Assembly: GCA_038065775.1 (NCBI GenBank)
Contig: JBBTQE010000025.1
Location: 1-17,000 of the forward strand
DNA: 17,000 nucleotides
Direction of reading: 5' to 3'
Source: JBBTQE01 sp038065775
Lineage (GTDB): Bacteria; Patescibacteriota; Patescibacteriia; Magasanikbacterales; GWA2-37-8
In this document: positions 1 through 6,849 of the stretch, one piece after another
How positions within the stretch are numbered: position 1 is the first letter of the stretch
How the letters are laid out: each line of letters starts with the position of its first letter
Made by a program: the position numbers and the translations under genes
The notes under the pieces: model-generated
What the model saw: only the letters and a program-made list of their open reading frames with translations
Told to the model about the DNA's origin: nothing
Databases searched by the model: none

Positions 1-80
1 ACATTGTTGAAGAACGCCTCTGCGTAGATTCGCGAGATCGCTCCGCAGAGAACGCAGACCATCTTGCCTCGGGTTTTCAT
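1..80 (-). CDS. Partial GC-rich hypothetical protein (N-terminal 26 residues)
   Basis: The minus strand is open from an ATG at 80 to the left edge, so only the first 26 residues are visible. They include a Cys-x-x-Cys pair (VCVLCGA), which could bind a metal, but too little is present to name a family. A GGGGGA ribosome binding site lies 7 bases upstream (88-93). The start is 17 bases after the stop of the upstream GC-rich gene, so the two probably form one transcript. Third codon positions are mostly G or C, unlike the plus-strand genes. Function is unknown; that it is a gene at all rests on the start, the ribosome binding site and the shared composition. Confidence 0.5.
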   Translation of the reverse strand, partial: MKTRGKMVCVLCGAISRIYAEAFFNN

Positions 81-97
81 GGTGGCTTCCCCCTGGT

Positions 98-499
98 TCA
101 GTTGACCTGCACCTGCATGTCGGCCCGGATGCTCGCGACGGCGGCGCGCGCCACGAGGTCATCCAGATCGCCGATGTCCAGCCTCTGCTGGACGAACACG
201 ATCTCCTCGGGCGTCGCCTGCAGGAGGAAGGTGTTCATGTTGAACTGGCCGCGGACGATGCCTTCGTAGTTCAAGTTGAAGCCCGGGATCTCGCGCCCGA
301 ACTTCCCCTTGAACTCCTCCGCGAGGAAGACGAATCTGTGCCGGTCCGTGTACCTCGGCTCCTTCTTCCCCCTGACGACGACCTTGATCATACGGCTCCC
401 CTTGCCGTCTTTGATCGTTAGGACAAGTTGGAGCTTCGCCGGCTCCTTCTTCGGGTCGAGCATGACTGCGTTCTCGGGCTTTTTGACGGGCTCGGACAT
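98..499 (-). CDS. GC-rich orphan protein of unknown function, 133 aa
   Basis: I do not recognise a family. The protein is soluble-looking, with a charged Lys/Pro-rich N-terminus (about residues 1-20), a central part rich in beta-forming and basic residues, and an acidic/hydrophobic C-terminal helix-like stretch (DLDDLVARA). There is no signal peptide or membrane segment. I chose the ATG at 499 because a GGAGG sits 10 bases upstream (510-514). An in-frame ATG at 529 would add 10 residues, but its ribosome binding site is poorer and lies in a small hairpin. Codons end mainly in G or C, in sharp contrast to infB next door. A perfect-consensus promoter lies upstream. A second GC-rich gene follows 17 bases downstream. 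This suggests a horizontally acquired or accessory operon; that is inference from composition and signals. Confidence 0.7.
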   Translation of the reverse strand: MSEPVKKPENAVMLDPKKEPAKLQLVLTIKDGKGSRMIKVVVRGKKEPRYTDRHRFVFLAEEFKGKFGREIPGFNLNYEGIVRGQFNMNTFLLQATPEEIVFVQQRLDIGDLDDLVARAAVASIRADMQVQVN

Positions 500-561
500 G
501 ATGGTGGCGCCTCCCTCTTGCGTGGTCATAGAGGGCTTTGTTCCCCCTCTACATAGCCAAG

Positions 562-590
562 ATTATAGACCAAAACTTATTTTTTGTCAA
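562..590 (-). promoter_or_regulatory. Consensus sigma70-type promoter for the GC-rich minus-strand operon
   Basis: Read on the minus strand, TTGACA (585-590) is followed after exactly 17 bases by TATAAT (562-567). Both hexamers match the consensus in full. Transcription would start near 555 and run leftward into the GC-rich genes. The promoter is in AT-rich DNA, while the transcribed genes are GC-rich. Confidence 0.85.
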
Positions 591-617
591 TCATTTTCTC
601 AAAATTAAGCCTAAAAA

Positions 618-646
618 TTGACTTATCTAATGAAATGTTATATAAT
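618..646 (+). promoter_or_regulatory. Promoter of infB
   Basis: TTGACT (618-623), a 17-base spacer and a perfect TATAAT (641-646) lie about 30 bases before the infB GTG, giving a predicted leader of about 24 bases. It is back-to-back with the leftward promoter at 562-590. The two -35 boxes are 27 bases apart, so they could affect one another. Confidence 0.85.
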
Positions 647-676
647 TATCTGTAATCTAAAAGTAAAAATTCGTTT

Positions 677-2695
677 GTGAACGTATCGGAATTAGCCAGA
701 CAATTAAGAGTCCACCCGCAAAAACTCTTGCAAATTTTGCCCGAGTTTGGTTTTGATATTGGCGCGCGCGCGGTTAAGATAGATGACAGAGTAGCCCAGC
801 AAATCAGTCGTGACTGGAGGCGCATGAAATCGGTTTTGGATGAGCGGGAGAGAAAAGAAAAGGTAAAACAGATGGAGCTTGAAAAAGAGGAGCGCAAGAG
901 CCAAGGCGCCACTATTATAATTCCGCAAAAATTAACGGTTCGTGAATTCGCGGATGTTCTGCAAATGCCTGTCACGAAATTAATAATGGAGTTGATGAAG
1001 AATGGAATTTTGGCAACTCAAAACGAAAACATTGATCACGATACAGCCGTGTTGGTCGCGCAGGATCTTGGTTTCACGGTTGAGGAAAGCGCGGAAACCG
1101 AAGCTGTCGCTGAAGAAACCGAGCATGTAAAAAATCTTGAAAATATTTTGGCTTCCGGAGCCACGACGCGGCGTCCGCCGGTAATTGTTGTCATGGGTCA
1201 TGTTGATCATGGCAAAACAAAATTGTTGGACGCGATCAGAAGTACGGATGTTGTCGCGCAGGAGGCCGGAGGAATCACCCAGCACATCGGCGCTTATCAG
1301 GTTATTTGGACAAATCCAAAAACTAAAGAAAAATCCCCACTCACTTTTATTGACACGCCGGGTCACGAGGCCTTCAGTGTGATGCGTGGCAGGGGAGCGA
1401 AGGTGGCGGATATCGCCATTTTGGTTGTGGCGGCCGATGATAGCGTGAAGCCTCAAACGATTGAGGCCATCAACATTATTAAAGCGGCGAAACTTCCGGT
1501 TGTGGTCGCGATAAATAAGATAGATAAAGAAGGAGCTGACCCGCAAAAAGTTCGCGTTGATTTGTCCAAATACAATATTGTTCCGGAAGAGTGGAGCGGA
1601 GATACGCCGATGGTTGAAATTTCCGCCAAGCAAAATTTGAATATAGATAAACTTTTGGATGTTTTGCTTTTGGTTTCAGATATTCACGCCGAGGAAATAA
1701 AAGCGAATCCGGATCGTCCGGCCGCCGGAACCGTGATTGAGGCGCATGTGGACAAAGGTGAAGGTCCTGTCGCGACGATTTTAGTTCAGGCCGGCACTTT
1801 GAAACTGAATGATCCGTTGGTTGTAAATGGCGAAATTTACGGCAAAGTTCGGGCAATGAAAAATTATCGCGGAGAAAATTTGGTTCAAGCTCCGCCAAGC
1901 TGTCCGGTCAGAATATTAGGCTTCAAAGTGGCGCCGCAAGTTGGAGATGTCCTTGATGTCGCCGGCGCGGCAAACGCTAAGGAAATTAATCTCAAAGAAA
2001 AAAGAGTAAAACAATCAGGCGCGGAGAGAATTTCCGTTAAAGAACTGGAAAAAGAAGAGGACCAGAAAAAGAAAGTTTTGAATTTGGTTGTTAAGGCGGA
2101 TACGCTTGGCTCGCTGGAAGCCATCATCGGTTCTTTGGAGAAAATAAAATATGAAGAAGTCAGTGTTAGAGTCGTTGGCAAGGGTTTGGGAAATATTTCA
2201 GCCGATGACACAGCGAAAGCTGAAACAGCCGGAGCGACACTCTGTGGTTTTAATGTCAGCGCTCTTCCGAACGTCCAGAACACAATACAGGAAAAGTCTT
2301 TAAAATTTTTGCAATTTAGTGTAATATACGATTTATTGAATTTTGTTAAGGAGGAATTGGGTAAATTGCTAGTAAAAGAAAAGACTGTTATTGAGCTGGG
2401 TAATTTAAAAGTATTGGCGATTTTCAGAACCGAAAAGAACGTCATGATCGTCGGTGGAAGAGTGGAAACCGGAAAATTGGTAAAAGATTGCCGAGTCAGA
2501 GTTAAAAGAGCGGGCGAAATAATTGGACAAGGAAAATTAACCCAGATGCAAATCGCGAAACAGACAATGAATGAAATTCCGGGAGGAAGCGAATGCGGTG
2601 TGCAGTATGAGGGGAAGACAAAATTGGATGTTGGCGATGTTTTGGAAGCGTATAGAGAAGAGGAAAAAATAAAAAAATTAATTTTAGAACAATAA
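677..2695 (+). CDS. infB: Translation initiation factor IF-2
   Basis: IF-2 is a GTPase that brings initiator fMet-tRNA to the 30S subunit and promotes subunit joining. The 672-aa protein has an N-terminal IF2_N-type segment (1-50), a charged helix (50-78), a second IF2_N-like domain (about 83-130), an acidic linker and then the G domain. G1 is GHVDHGKT (174-181), G3 is DTPGH (226-230) and G4 is NKID (280-283). After this come the beta-barrel domain, the IF2 domain III (starting near LVVKADTLGSLEAI) and the C-terminal barrel that binds fMet-tRNA. It is shorter than the 890-aa E. coli protein but normal for bacteria with short N-termini. The start is GTG; no Shine-Dalgarno is visible. The thioredoxin gene follows after 9 bases. 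Here infB is not next to nusA, unlike in many bacteria. Confidence 0.97.
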   Translation: MNVSELARQLRVHPQKLLQILPEFGFDIGARAVKIDDRVAQQISRDWRRMKSVLDERERKEKVKQMELEKEERKSQGATIIIPQKLTVREFADVLQMPVTKLIMELMKNGILATQNENIDHDTAVLVAQDLGFTVEESAETEAVAEETEHVKNLENILASGATTRRPPVIVVMGHVDHGKTKLLDAIRSTDVVAQEAGGITQHIGAYQVIWTNPKTKEKSPLTFIDTPGHEAFSVMRGRGAKVADIAILVVAADDSVKPQTIEAINIIKAAKLPVVVAINKIDKEGADPQKVRVDLSKYNIVPEEWSGDTPMVEISAKQNLNIDKLLDVLLLVSDIHAEEIKANPDRPAAGTVIEAHVDKGEGPVATILVQAGTLKLNDPLVVNGEIYGKVRAMKNYRGENLVQAPPSCPVRILGFKVAPQVGDVLDVAGAANAKEINLKEKRVKQSGAERISVKELEKEEDQKKKVLNLVVKADTLGSLEAIIGSLEKIKYEEVSVRVVGKGLGNISADDTAKAETAGATLCGFNVSALPNVQNTIQEKSLKFLQFSVIYDLLNFVKEELGKLLVKEKTVIELGNLKVLAIFRTEKNVMIVGGRVETGKLVKDCRVRVKRAGEIIGQGKLTQMQIAKQTMNEIPGGSECGVQYEGKTKLDVGDVLEAYREEEKIKKLILEQ

Positions 2696-2704
2696 AACAA
2701 ATGT

Positions 2705-3025
2705 ATGGAGAACGTATTCACCCAAGCCAATTTTAACGAAGAGGTTTTAAAATCAGAAGTTCCGGTGTTTGTGGATTTTTGGGCTTCTTGGTGCGGGCCA
2801 TGCCAGATGATGGGGCCGATGGTGGATGAATTGGCAAAAGAGTTTGAGGGCAAGGGAGTGAAGATCGGCAAGTGCAATGTGGATGAGAATGGCGATATCG
2901 CGGCTCAATATAATATTTTAAGCATCCCTTCATTTATTATATTTAAGAATGGAGAAGTTGTTGATCAGGTGGTTGGAGGAGTCCAGAAAGAAAAATTAAA
3001 ATCAATGATAGAACAGCATATTTAA
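2705..3025 (+). CDS. trxA: Thioredoxin
   Basis: A small cytoplasmic disulfide reductase of 106 aa, the usual thioredoxin length. The active site WCGPC has its cysteines at residues 30 and 33. The cis-proline loop SIPSF (Pro75) and the FVDFWASWCGPC context are typical. It would use electrons from thioredoxin reductase, which is not in this window, to reduce protein disulfides. It lies 9 bases after infB and before a strong terminator, so it is the last gene of the infB transcript. I chose the ATG at 2705; another ATG at 2701 is out of frame. No Shine-Dalgarno is seen. Confidence 0.96.
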   Translation: MENVFTQANFNEEVLKSEVPVFVDFWASWCGPCQMMGPMVDELAKEFEGKGVKIGKCNVDENGDIAAQYNILSIPSFIIFKNGEVVDQVVGGVQKEKLKSMIEQHI

Positions 3026-3033
3026 GAAATTTG

Positions 3034-3061
3034 AAAAGACGGCATTCGCGCCGTCTTTTTT
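3034..3061 (+). terminator. Intrinsic terminator after the thioredoxin gene
   Basis: GACGGC (3038-3043) pairs with GCCGTC (3050-3055) around a 6-base loop. The stem is lengthened by A residues opposite the following T run (3056-3061). It closes the infB-thioredoxin transcript. Confidence 0.93.
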
Positions 3062-3084
3062 AGTTCATAAAAATAGTCCGACGC

Positions 3085-3113
3085 TTGATTATTCGTTCAG
3101 GATTGGATAGAAT
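3085..3113 (+). promoter_or_regulatory. Promoter of leuS
   Basis: TTGATT (3085-3090), a 17-base spacer and TAGAAT (3108-3113). The predicted start of transcription is near 3120, about 16 bases before the leuS ATG. It lies just after the terminator of the preceding unit, as expected for the head of a new operon. Confidence 0.7.
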
Positions 3114-3136
3114 ATATTACGCGGATAAGTTTGTGT

Positions 3137-6100
3137 ATGAAAAAATACAATCCTAAATTAATTGAGAAAAAATGGCAGAAATTCTGGGAAGAGAATGAGG
3201 CTTTTGAAGTTAAAGAAGACGCGAAGAAAGAAAAGTTTTATTCCTTGACTGAATTCCCTTACCCGAGCGGAGAGGGGTTGCATGTGGGCCATCCGCGTCC
3301 TTTTACGGCCATGGATGTGATTTCCCGCAAAAAAAGAATGGAAGGCAAAAATGTTTTGTTTCCCATTGGTTTTGATTCTTTTGGTTTGCCTACGGAAAAT
3401 TACGCGATTAAAACCGGCAAGCCGCCGGCCGAGGTTACGAAAAAAAACATCGCCAATTTTACGCGCCAGTTAAAAATGCTTGGTTATAGTTTTGATTGGT
3501 CGCGGCAAGTGGATACTTCTGATCCAAAATATTACAAATGGACGCAGTGGCTGTTTTTACAATTTTTTAAACACGGATTGGCGTACAAAAAGAAAATGCC
3601 GATCAATTGGTGTTTGAAATGCAAAATAGGTTTGGCCAACGAGGAAGTTGTTGATGGGAAATGTGAGCGCTGCGGCGGGCCGGTGGAGAAGCGCGACAAA
3701 GAGCAATGGATGCTGGCCATTACAAAATACGCGGATAAACTTTTGGATGGGTTGAAAAATGTTGACTACATTGAACGCGCCAAAGTTCAGCAGGAGAATT
3801 GGATTGGACGTTCGGAGGGGGCGAGCATAAAATTTATTGTCATTCCGAGCGAGGCTCGCGCCGACGAGGAATCTCTGTCTCAAACAACGAAAGGACAGAG
3901 AACCTTCATTCAAGTTCAGGATGACAAAACGACGATTGAAGTTTTTACGACTCGTCCCGACACGCTTTTTGGCGCGACGTATATGGTGGTGGCGCCGGAA
4001 CATTTTTTGATAGAAAAATTAAAGCCAAAAATTAAAAATTGGGATGAAGTGAAAAAATATATTGATCAGGCCAGAAAAAAAACTGATTTAGAACGTACGG
4101 AATTGCAGAAAGAAAAGACAGGCGTGGAATTAAAAGGAATCAAGGCGATTAATCCGGCGACAAACGAGGAAATTCCGGTTTGGGTCGCGGATTATGTTTT
4201 GGCAAGTTATGGAACCGGCGCCATTATGGCCGTGCCCGCGCATGATGAACGGGATTGGGAGTTTGCGAAAAAGTTTGGGTTGCCGGCGAAGTTTGTTGTT
4301 GCGAAGCAGGTAACCGAAGTACTGCCCGGTTCCAAAGAGGTGGTCGCCACCAGAGGTATTATTATCAAAAACGGAAAAATTTTAATAACCAAAGATGTAG
4401 ATCGTGTTGGCGCGTATGTTTTGTTAGGCGGCAGAATGGACGACGGAGAAACGGATTTGCGCGCGTCTCTTGGGAGAGAGATAAAAGAGGAAACAGGGTA
4501 TATTAATTTTACAATTAAGGATTATCTTGGGCAAATAAACAACTCTTATTATTCAGAGCGATTATATAATCAAAATGTTCATAGGAAAACTCATGGTTTT
4601 GTAGTTGAGCTGATCAATGAAAAAAAAGATGAAAAATTAATAAAAAAAGGCGAGTGCGAAATTCATTGGTTGGATACCGAAACTGCAAAAAATGAAATTA
4701 CAAAAACAAAATTAAAAGGTGAAGAAGAATTCATCGGTCGAGCATTAAATAAAAGTTTGATTTGTTTCGCAGAGGAAGGAGTAGCGATAAATTCGGAATT
4801 TTTAAATGAGCTAACAACTCCCGAAGCCAAAGAAAAAATAATTCGGTGGCTGGAAGAAAAAGGCGTTGGGAAAAAACAAGTCCAATATAAACTTCGCGAT
4901 TGGGTATTTTCCCGCCAGCGCTATTGGGGAGAGCCGATTCCGTTAGTACATTGTGAGACCTGCGCGGAAAAAAAATATAACTATATTATCATTCATGGGT
5001 TTAATTCGTCGTCAAAGCGCGGTTTTAAGCCGTGGCTAAAGGATGAATTGGAAAAACGCGGATATCGTGTTTGGAATCCGGATCTGCCCAACGCTAGCGA
5101 GCCGCAAGTCGCCGAACAAGTACAATTTATTTTGGATAATGCGCCTTTTTCTATTGATAAAGATACGATCGTAGTGGGGCATAGTTTGGGAGGCGCGGTT
5201 GTATATAAATTATTGGAAAGAGTAAAAAGTCAAATCGCCAAGGCTATACTGGTTGATCCGGTTTATAAACCCGAATATAATGACAAACCGCGTCCGGCGG
5301 TTCTCAAAAGCACAGATTGGAAGTTTGATTGGCAAAAAATAAAAAATCACGCGAATGAATTTGTTGTCGTGGGCGACAAAAATTTTCCAATTATAAAAGA
5401 GGAGCATCTTCGGGAATTAAGTTTAAATTTAAGTTGCGGTCTTTGGATGGTGAATCCGAGCGTGCCGCATTTTAGCAGTAGCGATAAACAAGATGGTTCG
5501 GTTACAGTAGAACCGGCAGTGCTTGACGCTTGTGTGGAGACCGGTTGGATTCCTCTCCCGGAAAAAGAATTGCCTTTGGAATTGCCAAAAGTAAAAAAAT
5601 ATCAGCCGACCGACAGCGGAGAATCCCCGCTGGCCGCGATTGAAAAATGGGTGAAAACAAAATGTCCGAAATGCGGCGGGCCGGCGCGCCGAGAAACAGA
5701 CACCATGCCGAATTGGGCCGGGTCAAGCTGGTACTTTTTGCGCTACTGCGATCCGTGTAATGATAAAGAGTTCGCTTCAATGGAAAAGCTTGAGTATTGG
5801 ATGGGACACCCAACTGTCATTCCGACAACGAAGGAGGAATCTCTGTCACAACCAATGGACAGACAGAGATCCCTCGGGGGTGTTAACCCCACTCGGGATG
5901 ACAAAAATGGTGGCGGTGTGGACTGGTACAACGGTGGAATGGAGCATACGGTTCTACATTTATTATATTCAAGATTTTGGAATATATTTTTACACGACAT
6001 TGGTTTGGTTCCGACCAGCGAGCCGTATAAAAAACGCACAAGCCACGGCATGATTTTGGCTCCGGATGGCGAAAAGATGAGCAAGAGTCGGGGCAATGTC

Positions 6101-6847
6101 GTAAATCCGGATGAGATGGTGGAAAAATTCGGCGCCGACGCGCTTCGCGCGTATATAATGTTCATGGGTCCGTTTGATCAAGCGGTCGCTTGGGATACGA
6201 ATGGGTTAGTGGGGGTGAGAAGATTTTTGGATAAGGTTTGGGGGTTGCAGGAGAAAGTAACTGTCATTCCGAATCCCCGTCACATTCGCCCCGCTCAGTG
6301 TAAACTCCGGGGTGAGGAATCTCTGTCTCAACCAACAAATGGACAGAGTTCCCTCGTCGGCGCGAGCCTCGCTCGGGATGACAACAAGAAGATTGAAACA
6401 ATGCTCCATCAAACAATCAAAAAAGTTGGCGATGACATAGACAACATGCGACTCAACACTGCGATTGCTAAAATGATGGAGTTGGTCAATGAAATGAGTA
6501 AGGCGGAATCAATATCCAATATCCAATATTCAATGTTTATAAAATTATTGTTTCCATTCGTCCCGCACATGTGCGAAGAGTTGTGGGGCTTGCTTGGCAA
6601 CAAAAAATCGTTGGCTTTTGAATCATGGCCGGAATATAATCCGAAACTGGCAAAGGAATCCGAAATAACTTTGGCTGTGCAAGTTAATGGAAAATTACGC
6701 GATACTTTAACAGTGTCTGCTGATATTTCCGAAGACGAAGCGAAAAAACTTGTGTTGGCCGGTGAAAAAGTTCAAAAATGGCTGGAAGGCAAAGAACCGA
6801 AAAAAGTGATTTATATAAAAGGAAAACTTGTCAGCATAGTCGTGTAA
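3137..6847 (+). CDS. leuS: Leucyl-tRNA synthetase with embedded Nudix and serine hydrolase domains
   Basis: This enzyme charges tRNA-Leu with leucine. It is 1236 aa, against about 800-870 for bacterial LeuRS. Seen in order: class I signature HVGH (49-52), a zinc knuckle with two Cys-x-x-Cys pairs, and the CP1 editing domain with TTRPDTLFG and MAVPAHDERD. Inside that editing domain is a Nudix domain (about 401-545). Next come the catalytic segment SRQRYWGEPIP, an inserted RBBP9-like hydrolase (about 612-800), a second zinc-ribbon CPKCGG, WAGSSWYFLRYCDP, KMSKS (980-984) and the anticodon-binding and C-terminal domains. Three palindromic repeats are also inserted in frame. All LeuRS catalytic and editing motifs I looked for are present, so the enzyme should be active. 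The start is the ATG at 3137; an in-frame TTG at 3131 is less likely. No Shine-Dalgarno is seen. The comEC gene begins 3 bases after the stop. Confidence 0.97.
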   Translation: MKKYNPKLIEKKWQKFWEENEAFEVKEDAKKEKFYSLTEFPYPSGEGLHVGHPRPFTAMDVISRKKRMEGKNVLFPIGFDSFGLPTENYAIKTGKPPAEVTKKNIANFTRQLKMLGYSFDWSRQVDTSDPKYYKWTQWLFLQFFKHGLAYKKKMPINWCLKCKIGLANEEVVDGKCERCGGPVEKRDKEQWMLAITKYADKLLDGLKNVDYIERAKVQQENWIGRSEGASIKFIVIPSEARADEESLSQTTKGQRTFIQVQDDKTTIEVFTTRPDTLFGATYMVVAPEHFLIEKLKPKIKNWDEVKKYIDQARKKTDLERTELQKEKTGVELKGIKAINPATNEEIPVWVADYVLASYGTGAIMAVPAHDERDWEFAKKFGLPAKFVVAKQVTEVLPGSKEVVATRGIIIKNGKILITKDVDRVGAYVLLGGRMDDGETDLRASLGREIKEETGYINFTIKDYLGQINNSYYSERLYNQNVHRKTHGFVVELINEKKDEKLIKKGECEIHWLDTETAKNEITKTKLKGEEEFIGRALNKSLICFAEEGVAINSEFLNELTTPEAKEKIIRWLEEKGVGKKQVQYKLRDWVFSRQRYWGEPIPLVHCETCAEKKYNYIIIHGFNSSSKRGFKPWLKDELEKRGYRVWNPDLPNASEPQVAEQVQFILDNAPFSIDKDTIVVGHSLGGAVVYKLLERVKSQIAKAILVDPVYKPEYNDKPRPAVLKSTDWKFDWQKIKNHANEFVVVGDKNFPIIKEEHLRELSLNLSCGLWMVNPSVPHFSSSDKQDGSVTVEPAVLDACVETGWIPLPEKELPLELPKVKKYQPTDSGESPLAAIEKWVKTKCPKCGGPARRETDTMPNWAGSSWYFLRYCDPCNDKEFASMEKLEYWMGHPTVIPTTKEESLSQPMDRQRSLGGVNPTRDDKNGGGVDWYNGGMEHTVLHLLYSRFWNIFLHDIGLVPTSEPYKKRTSHGMILAPDGEKMSKSRGNVVNPDEMVEKFGADALRAYIMFMGPFDQAVAWDTNGLVGVRRFLDKVWGLQEKVTVIPNPRHIRPAQCKLRGEESLSQPTNGQSSLVGASLARDDNKKIETMLHQTIKKVGDDIDNMRLNTAIAKMMELVNEMSKAESISNIQYSMFIKLLFPFVPHMCEELWGLLGNKKSLAFESWPEYNPKLAKESEITLAVQVNGKLRDTLTVSADISEDEAKKLVLAGEKVQKWLEGKEPKKVIYIKGKLVSIVV
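3838..3926 (+). repeat. Palindromic repeat, copy 1, inside the leuS editing domain
   Basis: An 89-bp element with ends TGTCATTCC and GGATGACA in inverted orientation. Its core GAGGAATCTCTGTCTCAA is shared with two further copies in leuS. It is read in frame as a loop starting VIPSEARADEESLSQ, between the LeuRS strand GASIKF and DDKTTIEVFTTRPDT. The 5' arm is well preserved; the 3' arm is decayed. Confidence 0.85.
4338..4770 (+). other. Nudix hydrolase domain nested in LeuRS CP1 editing domain
   Basis: The Nudix box runs from Gly432 to about Tyr455 (GGRMDDGETD, then REIKEETGY), with the metal-binding Glu cluster REIKEE present. One extra residue lies between the first Glu and the Arg compared with the classical spacing. 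The preceding strand (GIIIKNGKILI) and the following strands fit a complete Nudix fold of about 145 residues. The LeuRS sequence breaks off after FGLPAKFVV and resumes at FAEEGVAINSEFLN, a normal LeuRS junction. Nudix enzymes cleave nucleoside diphosphates linked to another group; the substrate here is unknown. Confidence 0.85.
4970..5540 (+). other. RBBP9/YdeN-like serine hydrolase domain nested in LeuRS
   Basis: About 190 residues inserted after VHCETC and before GWIPLPEKELPLELP of LeuRS. It starts with a YIIIHGFNSSS strand and oxyanion-type turn, and carries the nucleophile elbow GHSLGG (Ser683). Asp747 in GDKNFP and His778 in PHF complete a likely catalytic triad. Counted from the domain start, these are at about 69, 133 and 164, close to the triad spacing I know for human RBBP9. 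The domain thus looks complete and catalytically competent. Its substrate is unknown. Confidence 0.85.
5815..5903 (+). repeat. Palindromic repeat, copy 2, inside leuS
   Basis: An 89-bp element with ends TGTCATTCCG and CGGGATGACA. It is read in frame as VIPTTKEESLSQPMDRQRS and onward, between EKLEYW and VDWYNGGMEHT of LeuRS. The 3' arm carries its own small hairpin with GGGG and CCCC around TGTTAA. It has the same orientation and codon phase as copies 1 and 3. Confidence 0.88.
6262..6383 (+). repeat. Palindromic repeat, copy 3, inside leuS
   Basis: A 122-bp element with ends TGTCATTCCG and CGGGATGACA, inserted between VWGLQEKV and the helix IETMLHQTIKKV of LeuRS. Its 3' arm contains the exact reverse complement of the middle of copy 1's 5' arm (GAGCGAGGCTCGCGCCGACG). 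Copies 1 and 3 are therefore pieces of one fuller hairpin design. It is read in frame with no stop. Confidence 0.88.
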
Positions 6848-6849
6848 CT

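Noticed and set aside
81..86. GCCACC just before the ATG at 80, like a eukaryotic Kozak site
   Set aside because: A better bacterial ribosome site lies upstream and the context is bacterial; the match is most simply chance.
1885..2877. Long minus-strand open frame opposite infB
   Set aside because: It mirrors the infB and thioredoxin codons, has no ribosome site or domain, and infB is certain.
3137..6847. LeuRS inserts as an assembly chimera or as separate genes
   Set aside because: The frame is continuous through every junction, LeuRS resumes exactly where expected, and the inserts share local codon style. No start or stop separates them.
6778..6849. Longer comEC start within leuS
   Set aside because: The residues are a frame-shifted reading of the LeuRS C-terminus. 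The ATG pair at 6850 fits the start of the hydrophobic protein.
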